Of a stretch of DNA of 10,677 nucleotides, positions 1 through 7,887 are shown piece after piece. Both the position numbers and the translations under genes were made by a program. The notes below the pieces were generated by a model. That model did no database searches and was not told where the DNA came from. It worked only from the letters and a program-made list of their open reading frames with translations. Source of the DNA: Flavobacteriaceae bacterium (GTDB lineage: Bacteria > Bacteroidota > Bacteroidia > Flavobacteriales > Flavobacteriaceae); NCBI GenBank assembly GCA_947461915.1, contig CANHNG010000028.1, positions 1-10,677 on the forward strand. Direction: 5' to 3'. Positions within the stretch are counted from its first letter, which is position 1. Each line of letters starts with the position of its first letter.

Positions 1-2600
1 AAATTTGTCAAACTATAATTAGCTTGTGCATCGATAACAGTAGCCGATTCAATAGTACCATCGGCAAAAGTAGATTCCCATCTATACTTTGAATTCCATC
101 TTCCACTTACAGAAGCACCAAAGTTTTTGAACAATTTATCATTCCCTAAAGATGCTTTTACTCTATGTTTTGGTGTATTGAAACTTGCTTCGAAATCAGG
201 GTCTTTGGCTTGATCAAAATCAAACTGCGCAAAGTTGTAATTAGCACTCAGTTCAAAGTTTTTATACACTTTTTTAGACAATCCTAAACCAAATCCTAGC
301 GATTTTACAGTTAAACTTGTATTGGTATAAACTTGAAATACTCTATAATCCCTGTTGGCAAGGGCAGCAGCGGCCGTAGTTGGTAATACATTTGTCGGGG
401 CAGTTTCAGCGATACCATAATAAGGAGTTACTACATTATACCCTCCAATAAAATCATTATAAATATTATAATATCCATTAACATCTAAGGCAAATCCTTT
501 GATATTTCCTCTATACCCTAAATCAAACGCTTTTACTTGTTCTGGTTTTACTAATGCTGGATTTGCTTTCAACAATTTCTTAGCGGCATCTGCTAAACCT
601 GAAGGAGGTCCAGCTCTATAATCATCGTCAAAATCAAAATAAGATCTCTCAGTAAAAGAATTTTCATAGGCATCACGACCAGATAAAATTATTTTGCCAG
701 TCGGTCCAATACCTAGTACTGTTTGTCCTGCAGGAGATATTACGTTGTTGTTGGCAGGATCTCCTCCTCTATTTTCAGTATAACGATCTAAATTGTCTGG
801 AGCTGATCCAATTAACACTCTGCTACCTATATCAAACCCAATATATTGATCCTGTGTGGATGGATTACGGAAACCTGTTTGAAAGGAACCTCTTAAATTA
901 TGGTTTTTTTGTTCGTCTAATGCATACACAAACGATACTCTTGGCGAATAATTGCCATCGAAATTTTCGGCTTTATCATATCGGATAGAAGCTGTTAGTT
1001 TTAATTTATTATTCATTAATTTTTTCTGAGCTTGGGTGTAAATACCATATTCATTATATTTAATAGCCCCTATATCATCCGTGTAAATTCGACCAAAAGA
1101 ATTCAAATCATAGAGTCTGTAAGAACCTCCTATTTGAATTTCAGCCGGTTTGAATATATCTCTAAAATTATAATTGGCATCTGAATGATAAATATGAGAG
1201 TTGTCCACTAACTTAGATCCTGTTAGTACATTTGGATCGGCAATTACTTTATTAAACGCTGCTTTAAACTCTGGTGTTCCAGGCATAAATCTACCGGTGT
1301 CAGCAAAAATTCTTGCATAAGCATGGGCATCTGTTGAAAGTGAAGGAACAGAAATATTTTGGTCAGCTATTACCTCATTATTAACTAATTTTGACCCTAA
1401 ACCTAAAGTAGCATTTGCAAATGCTCCCCCATATTCCTTAAACCATTGAGCGTCTGATTTCCAAGCTCTATTTATATTTAATGCGGCAAAAGTCATGTCG
1501 TATGATTTCCCACCATCTTCAGTAGTAGTATATCCTCTTACAAAGAAATTCTTTCCTTTAAATTCTAATTTATGTTGTTGCATAAAAAACCCATTTAAGT
1601 TATAACGACTGGCTCCTTGATAAACAGAGTTACCAAAACCAAATTTTGATTGCCATATAACTTCAATGTCTTTTAGATTTTCTGTATTTGCCCATGGCTT
1701 AAAGTGTAACGAAAAGTCAATTTTTGCGTTTTTAACCAAACTTTCTGTAAGTTCTGTTTCGTTATATCCAGTTCGAGTTATATCAATATTTGGTAAAATA
1801 TTGTATCCAGAAGAACCGAAATCATTTCTGTTTTTAATATTTAAAAAAGCTTCGTCTCCGTATACGTTGATACCGTTGTAGCTAGGGTCGGTTCTGTTTA
1901 CTCCTTTAACCTCATCACCACTTTTATTTATACCATCATAATTAGTAGCGTACCAATCGGTACCTTTAAAAAAAGTAAAATTAGCTTTGGCAGCAAAATG
2001 AGGAGAAAATGCTTTGGCCACTCTTACTCCATAATCGACAAAGTCGTTTGTTCCAGCCGCTTTTTGATTTGTATTTCCATATTTTGCATAAGCAGTAATC
2101 CCCTGGTTTGTAAAAGGACTTTGACTTGTCATAAATAAAATACCATTAAAGGCGTTCGCGCCATAAAGAGCAGAGGATGCTCCTGGAAGTAATTCTACAC
2201 TCTGCACATCTAATTCTGAAACACCAATAAGGTTCCCTAAAACAAAGTTTAACAATGGAGAGGAATTGTCCATTCCATCCACCAATTGCATAAAACGGGT
2301 GTTCGCAACTGTGGCAAAACCACGAGTATTTATGGACTTGAAAGATAAACTACTGGTGTTCATCTGAACTTCTTTTAGATTTTCCAAGCCATCATAAAAA
2401 GAAGGAGCTGCAGCCTTTTTTACATCTTTTATGGTAAATCTTTCAATAGTTACTGGGGATTCTCTAACTCGCTCTGGAGTCCTGGAGGCAGAAACAACAA
2501 TCTCATCTAGTTGTGTTTCTTTAATAGAATCTAAAACTTTTTTTTGAGCAAAAGTGATGCTGCAAAAAAACAAAGATAAAATAAGTAAATACGTTCTCAT
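1..2600 (-). CDS. TonB-dependent outer-membrane receptor, 3' end beyond the window
   Basis: This is an outer-membrane beta-barrel receptor that takes up a ligand using energy from TonB-ExbBD. The frame is open from the ATG at 2600 to the left edge, giving 866 visible codons with no stop. Residues 1-19 form a Sec signal peptide (MRTYLLILSLFFCSITFAQ). A TonB-box-like segment, LDEIVVSASR, lies at 31-40. A plug domain follows to about residue 165 and includes NTRGF, VDGMD and VELLPGASSALYGANAFNG. The rest is barrel-like, with alternating aromatic strands and YSPRVSF and FRNPSTQDQY segments. The N-terminal carboxypeptidase-regulatory-like domain common in SusC-type receptors is absent, and no SusD-like gene is visible beside it, so this is not an obvious glycan-utilisation pair. 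The last visible residues (VIDAQANYSLTN) resemble a final barrel strand, so probably only a short C-terminus is missing. The substrate cannot be told from the sequence. Confidence 0.93.
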   Translation of the reverse strand, partial: MRTYLLILSLFFCSITFAQKKVLDSIKETQLDEIVVSASRTPERVRESPVTIERFTIKDVKKAAAPSFYDGLENLKEVQMNTSSLSFKSINTRGFATVANTRFMQLVDGMDNSSPLLNFVLGNLIGVSELDVQSVELLPGASSALYGANAFNGILFMTSQSPFTNQGITAYAKYGNTNQKAAGTNDFVDYGVRVAKAFSPHFAAKANFTFFKGTDWYATNYDGINKSGDEVKGVNRTDPSYNGINVYGDEAFLNIKNRNDFGSSGYNILPNIDITRTGYNETELTESLVKNAKIDFSLHFKPWANTENLKDIEVIWQSKFGFGNSVYQGASRYNLNGFFMQQHKLEFKGKNFFVRGYTTTEDGGKSYDMTFAALNINRAWKSDAQWFKEYGGAFANATLGLGSKLVNNEVIADQNISVPSLSTDAHAYARIFADTGRFMPGTPEFKAAFNKVIADPNVLTGSKLVDNSHIYHSDANYNFRDIFKPAEIQIGGSYRLYDLNSFGRIYTDDIGAIKYNEYGIYTQAQKKLMNNKLKLTASIRYDKAENFDGNYSPRVSFVYALDEQKNHNLRGSFQTGFRNPSTQDQYIGFDIGSRVLIGSAPDNLDRYTENRGGDPANNNVISPAGQTVLGIGPTGKIILSGRDAYENSFTERSYFDFDDDYRAGPPSGLADAAKKLLKANPALVKPEQVKAFDLGYRGNIKGFALDVNGYYNIYNDFIGGYNVVTPYYGIAETAPTNVLPTTAAAALANRDYRVFQVYTNTSLTVKSLGFGLGLSKKVYKNFELSANYNFAQFDFDQAKDPDFEASFNTPKHRVKASLGNDKLFKNFGASVSGRWNSKYRWESTFADGTIESATVIDAQANYSLTN

Positions 2601-2630
2601 TTGGTTAAAATTTTTTTGGTTAATTAAGAC

Positions 2631-2660
2631 CAAATTACAAATATTATTGAGTTTAACAAA
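2631..2660 (-). promoter_or_regulatory. Putative Bacteroidota-type promoter of the TonB-dependent receptor
   Basis: On the minus strand, TTTG (2660-2657) is followed after 19 nt by TAATTTG (2637-2631). This is close to the Bacteroidota consensus TTG-N19-TAnnTTTG but is one base short between TA and TTTG. A start about 7 nt downstream would leave a leader of roughly 24 nt before the ATG at 2600. The leader is A-rich (ACCAAAAAAATTTT) and has no Shine-Dalgarno sequence. The -33 part lies within the T-tract of the glmS terminator. Confidence 0.5.
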
Positions 2661-2686
2661 AAAAGCGAGGTTTTTTCCTCGCTTTT
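2658..2686 (-). terminator. Intrinsic terminator downstream of glmS
   Basis: A perfect 10-bp inverted repeat, AAAAGCGAGG (2661-2670) and CCTCGCTTTT (2677-2686), encloses a 6-nt loop. Read on the minus strand it starts 24 nt after the glmS stop codon and runs from the GC-rich stem core (GCGAGG/CCTCGC) into seven consecutive T. It should end the glmS operon before the receptor gene. Because the arms are nearly symmetric it could also work weakly on the plus strand, but no gene ends there on that strand. Confidence 0.9.
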
Positions 2687-2709
2687 GAAAATTATTTACT
2701 GAAATTTTA

Positions 2710-4554
2710 TTATTCCACCGTGACTGATTTTGCCAAATTTCTAGGTTGATCCACATTACACCCTCTCATTACCGCTATATGATAAGACAACAATTGCAAA
2801 GGAATTGTGGTTATTAAAGGGGACAAAGCATCTGAAGTTTCGGGAATTTCGATGATATAATCCGCCAATTCACGAACTTGGGTATCACCTTTGGTTACCA
2901 CAGCGACAATTATTCCGCTACGGGATTTAATTTCCTGAATGTTACTCACTATTTTGTCATAATGCCCTTGCTTTGGAGCAATAACAACTACAGGCATACG
3001 TTCGTCAATCAAGGCGATTGGACCGTGCTTCATTTCTGCGGCGGGATACCCCTCTGCATGAATATAGGAGATTTCTTTGAGTTTCAATGCGCCCTCTAAA
3101 GCCACAGGAAAGTTATATCCTCTGCCCAAATAGAGGCAATTATGTGAATCTTTGAAAATGGCGGCAATTTCTTTTGCTTTGTCGTTGGTTTCCAAAGCCT
3201 CTTTTACCTTTTCAGGAATGATTTCCAACTCTTGTAAAAACTTGTGGAAATCAGTATTTGATAAAGTCCCTTTAGCTTGTGCCAATCGCAAGGCCATCAT
3301 GGTTAAAACTGTAATTTGTGTTGTAAACGCTTTGGTAGATGCCACTCCTATTTCGGGACCGGCATGGGTATAAGCTCCTGCATGGCTTTCCCTCGAAATA
3401 GATGAACCCACAACATTACATACCCCAAAAACAAAGGCTCCTTTTTCTTTGGCTAATTTTATGGCTGCCATAGTATCGGCTGTTTCACCTGATTGTGAGA
3501 TGGCGATTACTACATCTTTACTGCTTATTATCGGGTTTCTGTATCTAAACTCCGATGCATATTCTACTTCAACAGGAATTCGAGTAAATTCTTCAATAAT
3601 ATATTCTGCAACCAAACCGGCGTGCCAAGAGGTACCACAGGCGATAATAATGATTCTATCAGCATGCAGAAATTTCTCTAAATTATCCTCAATTCCTGAC
3701 ATTTTAATTATCCCTTCGTTCACATGAAGTCTGCCGCGATAGGTGTCTGTTATAACGCTAGGCTGTTCATAAATCTCTTTCAACATAAAGTGGTCGTAAC
3801 CCCCTTTTTCAATCTGCTCCAAATTCATTTGAAGTTCTTGGATATAAGGATCAACCAAAGAGTCATCTTTTATTTTCCGAACTTTCATTGGTTTGTGCAC
3901 CCTGATATTTGCCATTTCACCGTCTTCTAAGTAGACGGCATTTGAAGTATATTCTATAAATGGCGAAGCATCGGATGCTATGAAATATTCTCCTTCGCCA
4001 ATACCTATTGCCAATGGACTTCCCAATCGGGCAACCACTATTTCGTCTGGGGTTTTTTTATCAAAAACCGCTATGGCATAAGCACCTACGACTTGATTCA
4101 AGGCGAGTTGAACTGCCTTCCCTAGTTTTAGTTTTTCTTTTATTTGAATTTCTTCTATAAGATTGACCAACACTTCAGTATCAGTGTCCGAATGAAAAAC
4201 ATACCCTCTTTTTAGTAATTCCTTTTTAAGTGGGGCGTAGTTTTCAATAATTCCGTTGTGAATTATAGCCAAATCTCCAGAATTGGAGAGATGTGGATGA
4301 GAGTTTACATCGTTCGGAATACCATGAGTCGCCCAACGCGTATGTCCCATTCCTATGGTTCCGACATTAGCAATTTCTTTGGACTTCTCTTCAAGGTCTG
4401 AAACCTTTCCTTTTGTTTTTGAAAGCGTGATGTCGTTTCCGTCATATAGCATGACACCCGCACTATCATATCCTCTGTACTCGAGTCTTTTTAATCCTTT
4501 TATAACAATGGAATAAGCTTCTCTGTAACCGATATATCCAACAATTCCACACAT
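2710..4554 (-). CDS. glmS: Glutamine-fructose-6-phosphate aminotransferase (isomerizing)
   Basis: This cytoplasmic enzyme makes glucosamine-6-phosphate from fructose-6-phosphate and glutamine, the first committed step to UDP-GlcNAc for peptidoglycan and outer-membrane glycans. It has 614 residues, the usual length. The N-terminal glutaminase domain begins MCGIVGYIG; Cys2 becomes the N-terminal nucleophile after Met removal. It continues with HTRWATHG (71-78), HNG (99-101) and SDTDTE (122-127). Two SIS sugar-isomerase domains follow, with CGTS (306-309), SQSGET (353-358), ASTKAFTTQ (405-413), KEISYIHAEGYPAAEMKHGP (493-512) and the C-terminal DQPRNLAKSVTVE. By comparison with E. coli GlmS, the isomerase residues correspond to E494, H510 and K609. 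All key residues are present. The start lies 9 nt after the DUF4270 stop, so the two are probably co-transcribed, which leaves no room for a glmS ribozyme in the leader. Confidence 0.98.
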   Translation of the reverse strand: MCGIVGYIGYREAYSIVIKGLKRLEYRGYDSAGVMLYDGNDITLSKTKGKVSDLEEKSKEIANVGTIGMGHTRWATHGIPNDVNSHPHLSNSGDLAIIHNGIIENYAPLKKELLKRGYVFHSDTDTEVLVNLIEEIQIKEKLKLGKAVQLALNQVVGAYAIAVFDKKTPDEIVVARLGSPLAIGIGEGEYFIASDASPFIEYTSNAVYLEDGEMANIRVHKPMKVRKIKDDSLVDPYIQELQMNLEQIEKGGYDHFMLKEIYEQPSVITDTYRGRLHVNEGIIKMSGIEDNLEKFLHADRIIIIACGTSWHAGLVAEYIIEEFTRIPVEVEYASEFRYRNPIISSKDVVIAISQSGETADTMAAIKLAKEKGAFVFGVCNVVGSSISRESHAGAYTHAGPEIGVASTKAFTTQITVLTMMALRLAQAKGTLSNTDFHKFLQELEIIPEKVKEALETNDKAKEIAAIFKDSHNCLYLGRGYNFPVALEGALKLKEISYIHAEGYPAAEMKHGPIALIDERMPVVVIAPKQGHYDKIVSNIQEIKSRSGIIVAVVTKGDTQVRELADYIIEIPETSDALSPLITTIPLQLLSYHIAVMRGCNVDQPRNLAKSVTVE

Positions 4555-4563
4555 AATTTTGAG

Positions 4564-6087
4564 TTAATTAGGTTTTGTATAGTAAATTTCAAGTTTTAAT
4601 CTTTTGTCTACTGGAACAGTAGATTTGCTTCCATGAAGAATCGTTCCTAAAGGATTCATAACGCTTGCTTTTGGAACAAAACTAGTTTTATCTATAAATG
4701 ATTCACTGAAAGCAGTACTATTTATATCTTCCGTAACCACAACCCCTAATTTCACATTATTTTTTGTAGCATCATTGATGAGATTTCGAATATGATTGGT
4801 AATTCTGATTGTGTAGGTTGATTTTGTTTTATTTAGAATCCCGTCAAATATTAATTTGCCATTTTTAGAAGTAGTGCCTGAAGTAATATCGCTAAAATAA
4901 TCGGATATAGGAACGTTATTAGTCATATCGTACAAATAAATTCGTTGAGGCTTGGGAATAAATCCCATGGCATCGGTATCAATATGGAAAACAAGTTTAG
5001 CTTCGTTGATTAACCATTTATTGGCTCTAAGGATTTCTAATTCCCCTGGAGTATCAAAAAGACTAATTACAGCCATAGAACCCTCGCCTCCTTTTAGATA
5101 TAATTGTTTGTCTCCGTCTTTATCGGGGTAACTTGTAGCAGGATTATAAGTCGGATTGTCTTGCAAGCTTACGGTGTTTCCACTCAGGTTAAGAACGATT
5201 GATTTTTCCACTTTTGTTGCATCAGTTGCTGAAGTACCTTCATGATAACTAATAGTAATTACTCCTTTCGAAAAATCCATCATGGCCAAACTTCCGGAAT
5301 CACTCCCCGATTTTTCCACTTTAAAATACAAGCCCCTGAAATATTCTTTGAAGGCCTCGTTGGTTGATAATTTATCTGATTTAGCCTCAATTATTTTAGT
5401 TTTGAAAAAACCATTATCCAATTTCAAGCGCATGGCTGGAACTGAATATTTGTTAGTCTTAATACTAGACTCGTCTAAAATTGTTTTGACAATTTGGGCG
5501 TTATCAAAGAAAAAAGCATTATTACTATACAAGAGATCTCCAATATTATTCTCAAAATCGGTTTTTTGGTTAGTATAATATTTCTGAGAAGATTGAAACT
5601 GGTCAACGGGATTTAAATCCCGCATAAAATACCTCGATTCATAAATCCCTAGTTTAATTTTAGATTTACTTACCTCTTCATAAATAGAATCCAATTCGTA
5701 AGTATATCCTCCAGCTGTTTTAGCAGCTGTTTTTGTAACATCTACAAAATAAGGGATTTCAACATATACACTGTCAATTGTTGGACTTAAAGCTAGGTCA
5801 ATTGTTGGATTAACCGTTGCTAATGATACTTGAGTGACAAAACTGGCTGTTGTTGTGCCAAAAGCAGAATTGTTATAAACTCCTAAGGCGTTAACAGGAA
5901 GATTATTAGATTGTATAGACCCAATTTTTTGATTATAAGCAACAACTTCAAATGTTGCATTCTTTAAAGCAAAATTGTTTTGACCAATTAAATCGGCCCC
6001 AATTTCATTATAATCTTTATCACAGGAAGCGAAAAGAATAACAATCGTAACGAATAGAATTTGCTTAAAAAAAGAATTATTGTACAT
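4564..6087 (-). CDS. DUF4270 family lipoprotein
   Basis: I recognise this as a Bacteroidota DUF4270 protein; its molecular function is unknown. I chose the ATG at 6087 (507 aa). The longer frame starts with GTG at 6120, overlaps the upstream gene by 11 nt and adds 11 residues that spoil the signal peptide. From 6087 the N-terminus is a typical lipoprotein signal: MYNNSFFK, then the hydrophobic QILFVTIVILFA, then a lipobox ending in Cys22 (FASC). The mature protein starts CDKDYNEIGADLIG. Asp, Lys, Asp after the Cys resembles the lipoprotein export signal described for surface lipoproteins of Capnocytophaga. The rest is rich in predicted beta structure with many Thr, Ser and Asn, and has no transmembrane segment. 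It sits between the GT5-like gene (22 nt) and glmS (9 nt), which suggests an envelope-related role; that is inference. Confidence 0.85.
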   Translation of the reverse strand: MYNNSFFKQILFVTIVILFASCDKDYNEIGADLIGQNNFALKNATFEVVAYNQKIGSIQSNNLPVNALGVYNNSAFGTTTASFVTQVSLATVNPTIDLALSPTIDSVYVEIPYFVDVTKTAAKTAGGYTYELDSIYEEVSKSKIKLGIYESRYFMRDLNPVDQFQSSQKYYTNQKTDFENNIGDLLYSNNAFFFDNAQIVKTILDESSIKTNKYSVPAMRLKLDNGFFKTKIIEAKSDKLSTNEAFKEYFRGLYFKVEKSGSDSGSLAMMDFSKGVITISYHEGTSATDATKVEKSIVLNLSGNTVSLQDNPTYNPATSYPDKDGDKQLYLKGGEGSMAVISLFDTPGELEILRANKWLINEAKLVFHIDTDAMGFIPKPQRIYLYDMTNNVPISDYFSDITSGTTSKNGKLIFDGILNKTKSTYTIRITNHIRNLINDATKNNVKLGVVVTEDINSTAFSESFIDKTSFVPKASVMNPLGTILHGSKSTVPVDKRLKLEIYYTKPN

Positions 6088-6109
6088 ATTTAAAGAGAAA
6101 ATTTTAATT

Positions 6110-6916
6110 TTATAGAACACTGTTTTTGTAGAAATCAGTATACGCTTCTGCGAATTTTTCTTTCGGCGTGAAAGGTAAAAAAGGTTTGCCCGAAGATTCT
6201 ATAAATTTTGTTAAACTTGAAGACACCTGCTCTGAAGCAATAATTACAGCATCCGAATGATTAATAGTTGCCTTCATGATGCTTTCGTAATCAGGATTTT
6301 TAAGATCTGTAACAGCATCACTAGGAATACCATCAAACAACACCTTATTAATCATTTCTATATCCAAAGTCCCTTCAAAAGACTGGCCGTAAACGGAAGT
6401 AACAATCTTGGTTTCTGAGAACAAAGCCTCATTTTTGTAATAATGTTTCATGTAAATAGGCAGCATGGCCGCCATCCATCCATGAACATGAATAATATCA
6501 GGAACCCAATTGAGTTTTTTTACGGTTTCGACAACACCTTTTGCAAAGAATATGGCTCGTTCATCATTATCTGGGAACATAACGCCTTCCTCGTCGGTAA
6601 AAGTGGCTTTGCGTTTAAAATATTCGTCGTTGTCAATAAAGTAAACTTGTATTCTTTCTTTTGGAATGGAAGCGACTTTTATAATTAAAGGCATATCCAA
6701 GTCATTGACTACCAAATTCATCCCTGAAAGACGAATTACTTCGTGCAATTGATGCCTTCTTTCATTTATATTTCCATATCTTGGCATGAAAATTCGTAAT
6801 TGCCCACCCTGATTATTAATCATTTTTGGCGCTTCATATGACATTGAAGACACCTCATTTTCAGCTAGATAAGGCACCACTTCAGATGATACATATAATA
6901 TTCTCTTACCTTCCAT
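6110..6916 (-). CDS. Short GT5-like glycogen/starch synthase homologue, N-terminal domain only
   Basis: This resembles the N-terminal starch-synthase catalytic domain of GlgA (GT5), which transfers glucose from ADP-glucose to glycogen. I chose ATG 6916 (268 aa, MEGKRILYVSSEVVPYL); the longer frame uses a TTG at 6943 and adds nine residues with no family likeness. Recognisable blocks are ILYVSSEVVPYL (like the GlgA N-terminus), FMPRYG, FPDNDERAIFF, DIIHVHGWMAAMLPIYM (like the GlgA H-x-H-D-W region) and a segment ending DAVIIASEQVS. The whole second Rossmann domain is missing; GlgA is normally about 480 aa. The ADP-glucose-binding KTGGL motif after the first strand is replaced by AENEVSS, and the expected HN is YG. 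Glycogen synthase activity is therefore unlikely. It probably heads the operon with the DUF4270 gene and glmS. Databases often label such proteins 'glycogen synthase', which overstates what the sequence shows. Confidence 0.85.
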   Translation of the reverse strand: MEGKRILYVSSEVVPYLAENEVSSMSYEAPKMINNQGGQLRIFMPRYGNINERRHQLHEVIRLSGMNLVVNDLDMPLIIKVASIPKERIQVYFIDNDEYFKRKATFTDEEGVMFPDNDERAIFFAKGVVETVKKLNWVPDIIHVHGWMAAMLPIYMKHYYKNEALFSETKIVTSVYGQSFEGTLDIEMINKVLFDGIPSDAVTDLKNPDYESIMKATINHSDAVIIASEQVSSSLTKFIESSGKPFLPFTPKEKFAEAYTDFYKNSVL

Positions 6917-6954
6917 ATTGTAAATTACTTGATTAATTGGCAATTAAAACCACG

Positions 6955-6962
6955 CAAAATTA
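6955..6962 (-). promoter_or_regulatory. -7 element for the GT5-like/DUF4270/glmS operon
   Basis: On the minus strand 6962-6955 reads TAATTTTG, an exact match to TAnnTTTG. It lies 38 nt upstream of the chosen ATG at 6916, giving a leader of about 30 nt. I find no TTG at the expected -33 distance (around 6982), so the upstream half is weak. The element stands 31 nt from the oppositely directed panC element, so the two polymerase sites would overlap upstream. Confidence 0.55.
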
Positions 6963-6993
6963 CGAAAATTTATGCAGTTATGGACTAAAATAT

Positions 6994-7001
6994 TATGTTT
7001 G
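6994..7001 (+). promoter_or_regulatory. -7 element of the panC promoter
   Basis: TATGTTTG is an exact match to TAnnTTTG. Exactly 19 nt upstream is ATG (6972-6974), two of three matches to the -33 TTG. Transcription would start near 7008, about 17 nt before the ATG at 7025. The in-frame ATG at 6995 lies inside this element, so it would not be in the message and cannot be the start from this promoter. Confidence 0.6.
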
Positions 7002-7024
7002 CAGTTAATTTCAATAAAAAACCC

Positions 7025-7873
7025 ATGCATATTTTCTATGGGAATGCCGCTTTAATAGATTATTTAAAATCTACTAAAACCAGCCATTCCACCATTGGAT
7101 TTGTCCCGACTATGGGTGCTTTACACCAAGGTCATCTGTCGTTGATGCAACAATCATTGTCAGAAAATGAAATTACTGTCGTGAGTATCTTTGTGAATCC
7201 CACGCAATTCAATAACCCCGAAGATTTGGCAAAATACCCTAGAACTCTGGAAGATGATATAAAAAAAATTGAAAGTTTAAACCCTAAAATCATAGTATAT
7301 GCCCCATCTATTGACGATATCTATGAGGGGAAACCCAGTTCGCAATTCTTTGATTTTGACGGATTGGAAAACCAAATGGAAGGCAAATTCAGACCCGGAC
7401 ATTTCAATGGTGTTGGCACCATTGTAAAACGCCTATTTGAAATTGTAACCCCCACAAACGCTTATTTTGGAGAAAAAGATTTTCAGCAATTGCAAATTGT
7501 AAAAAAATTAGTGGCAAAAAACAATTTGAAAGTGGCTATCCAAAGCTGTCCCGTTCGTAGAGAACTCAATAATTTGGCTATGAGTTCCCGGAACGAACTA
7601 TTAACATCCGAAGAAAAACATGAGGCGTCCCTAATCTACAAAACATTGGTTGGCGCTAAAGCAAAATTCGCCGCAAACAGTGCTGCAACCGTAACCAAAT
7701 GGGTTCAAAAATCATTTGAAAAAAATCCCCATTTCACTTTAGACTATTTTCAAATTGCGGACGAGGCAACACTTCTGCCTTGTTTAAGAAAAAACAAAAA
7801 TAAGAAATACCGTGCTTTTATCGCTGTATTCGTCAACAAAATCAGATTGATTGACACCATTTCATTAAATTAA
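7025..7873 (+). CDS. panC: Pantothenate synthetase (pantoate-beta-alanine ligase)
   Basis: This cytoplasmic enzyme joins pantoate and beta-alanine using ATP to make pantothenate, the coenzyme A precursor. From the ATG at 7025 it has 282 residues, the usual length, and begins [14 protein letters not shown], as related proteins do. An in-frame ATG at 6995 would add ten residues but lies inside the promoter -7 element, so I reject it. Hallmarks (numbered from 7025) are [10 protein letters not shown] (28-37), the HIGH-like ATP site; FVNPTQF (56-62); [14 protein letters not shown] (119-132); YFGEKDFQQ (147-155); and LAMSSRN (184-190), the KMSKS-like region. The C-terminal domain ends [10 protein letters not shown]. 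No key motif is missing. panD, which supplies the beta-alanine, begins 14 nt after the stop codon, so the two genes are functionally and probably transcriptionally linked. Confidence 0.97.
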   Translation: MHIFYGNAALIDYLKSTKTSHSTIGFVPTMGALHQGHLSLMQQSLSENEITVVSIFVNPTQFNNPEDLAKYPRTLEDDIKKIESLNPKIIVYAPSIDDIYEGKPSSQFFDFDGLENQMEGKFRPGHFNGVGTIVKRLFEIVTPTNAYFGEKDFQQLQIVKKLVAKNNLKVAIQSCPVRRELNNLAMSSRNELLTSEEKHEASLIYKTLVGAKAKFAANSAATVTKWVQKSFEKNPHFTLDYFQIADEATLLPCLRKNKNKKYRAFIAVFVNKIRLIDTISLN

Positions 7874-7883
7874 TTTACTTTTG
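7851..7883 (+). promoter_or_regulatory. Putative internal promoter of panD, giving an almost leaderless transcript
   Basis: TTG (7851-7853), 22 nt, then TACTTTTG (7876-7883) fits the Bacteroidota promoter pattern TTG-N(17-23)-TAnnTTTG with an exact -7 element. The G ends only 4 nt (CAAA) before the panD ATG at 7888. Transcription starting 4-7 nt after the element would begin at or next to the ATG. The upstream half overlaps the 3' end of panC. Confidence 0.5.
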
Positions 7884-7887
7884 CAAA

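Noticed and set aside
1666..1881. Plus-strand 71-codon frame inside the receptor
   Set aside because: It lies wholly within the intact receptor frame on the other strand and resembles no known protein.
2535..2580. Homopolymer runs (8 A and 7 T on the minus strand) in the receptor signal-peptide region as a phase-variation switch
   Set aside because: The runs are short and expected in AT-rich DNA, the frame is intact, and no other sign of phase variation is seen.
4555..4563. glmS ribozyme/riboswitch before glmS
   Set aside because: Only 9 nt separate the DUF4270 stop from the glmS ATG, and the ribozyme is known mainly from Firmicutes; there is no space for it.
6088..6120. Longer DUF4270 start at the GTG at 6120
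   Set aside because: It overlaps the upstream gene and puts eleven extra residues in front of an otherwise typical lipoprotein signal peptide.
6917..6943. Longer start (TTG at 6943) for the GT5-like gene
   Set aside because: TTG is a rare start, the added residues MPINQVIYN have no family likeness, and MEGKRILYVSS fits the GlgA N-terminus.
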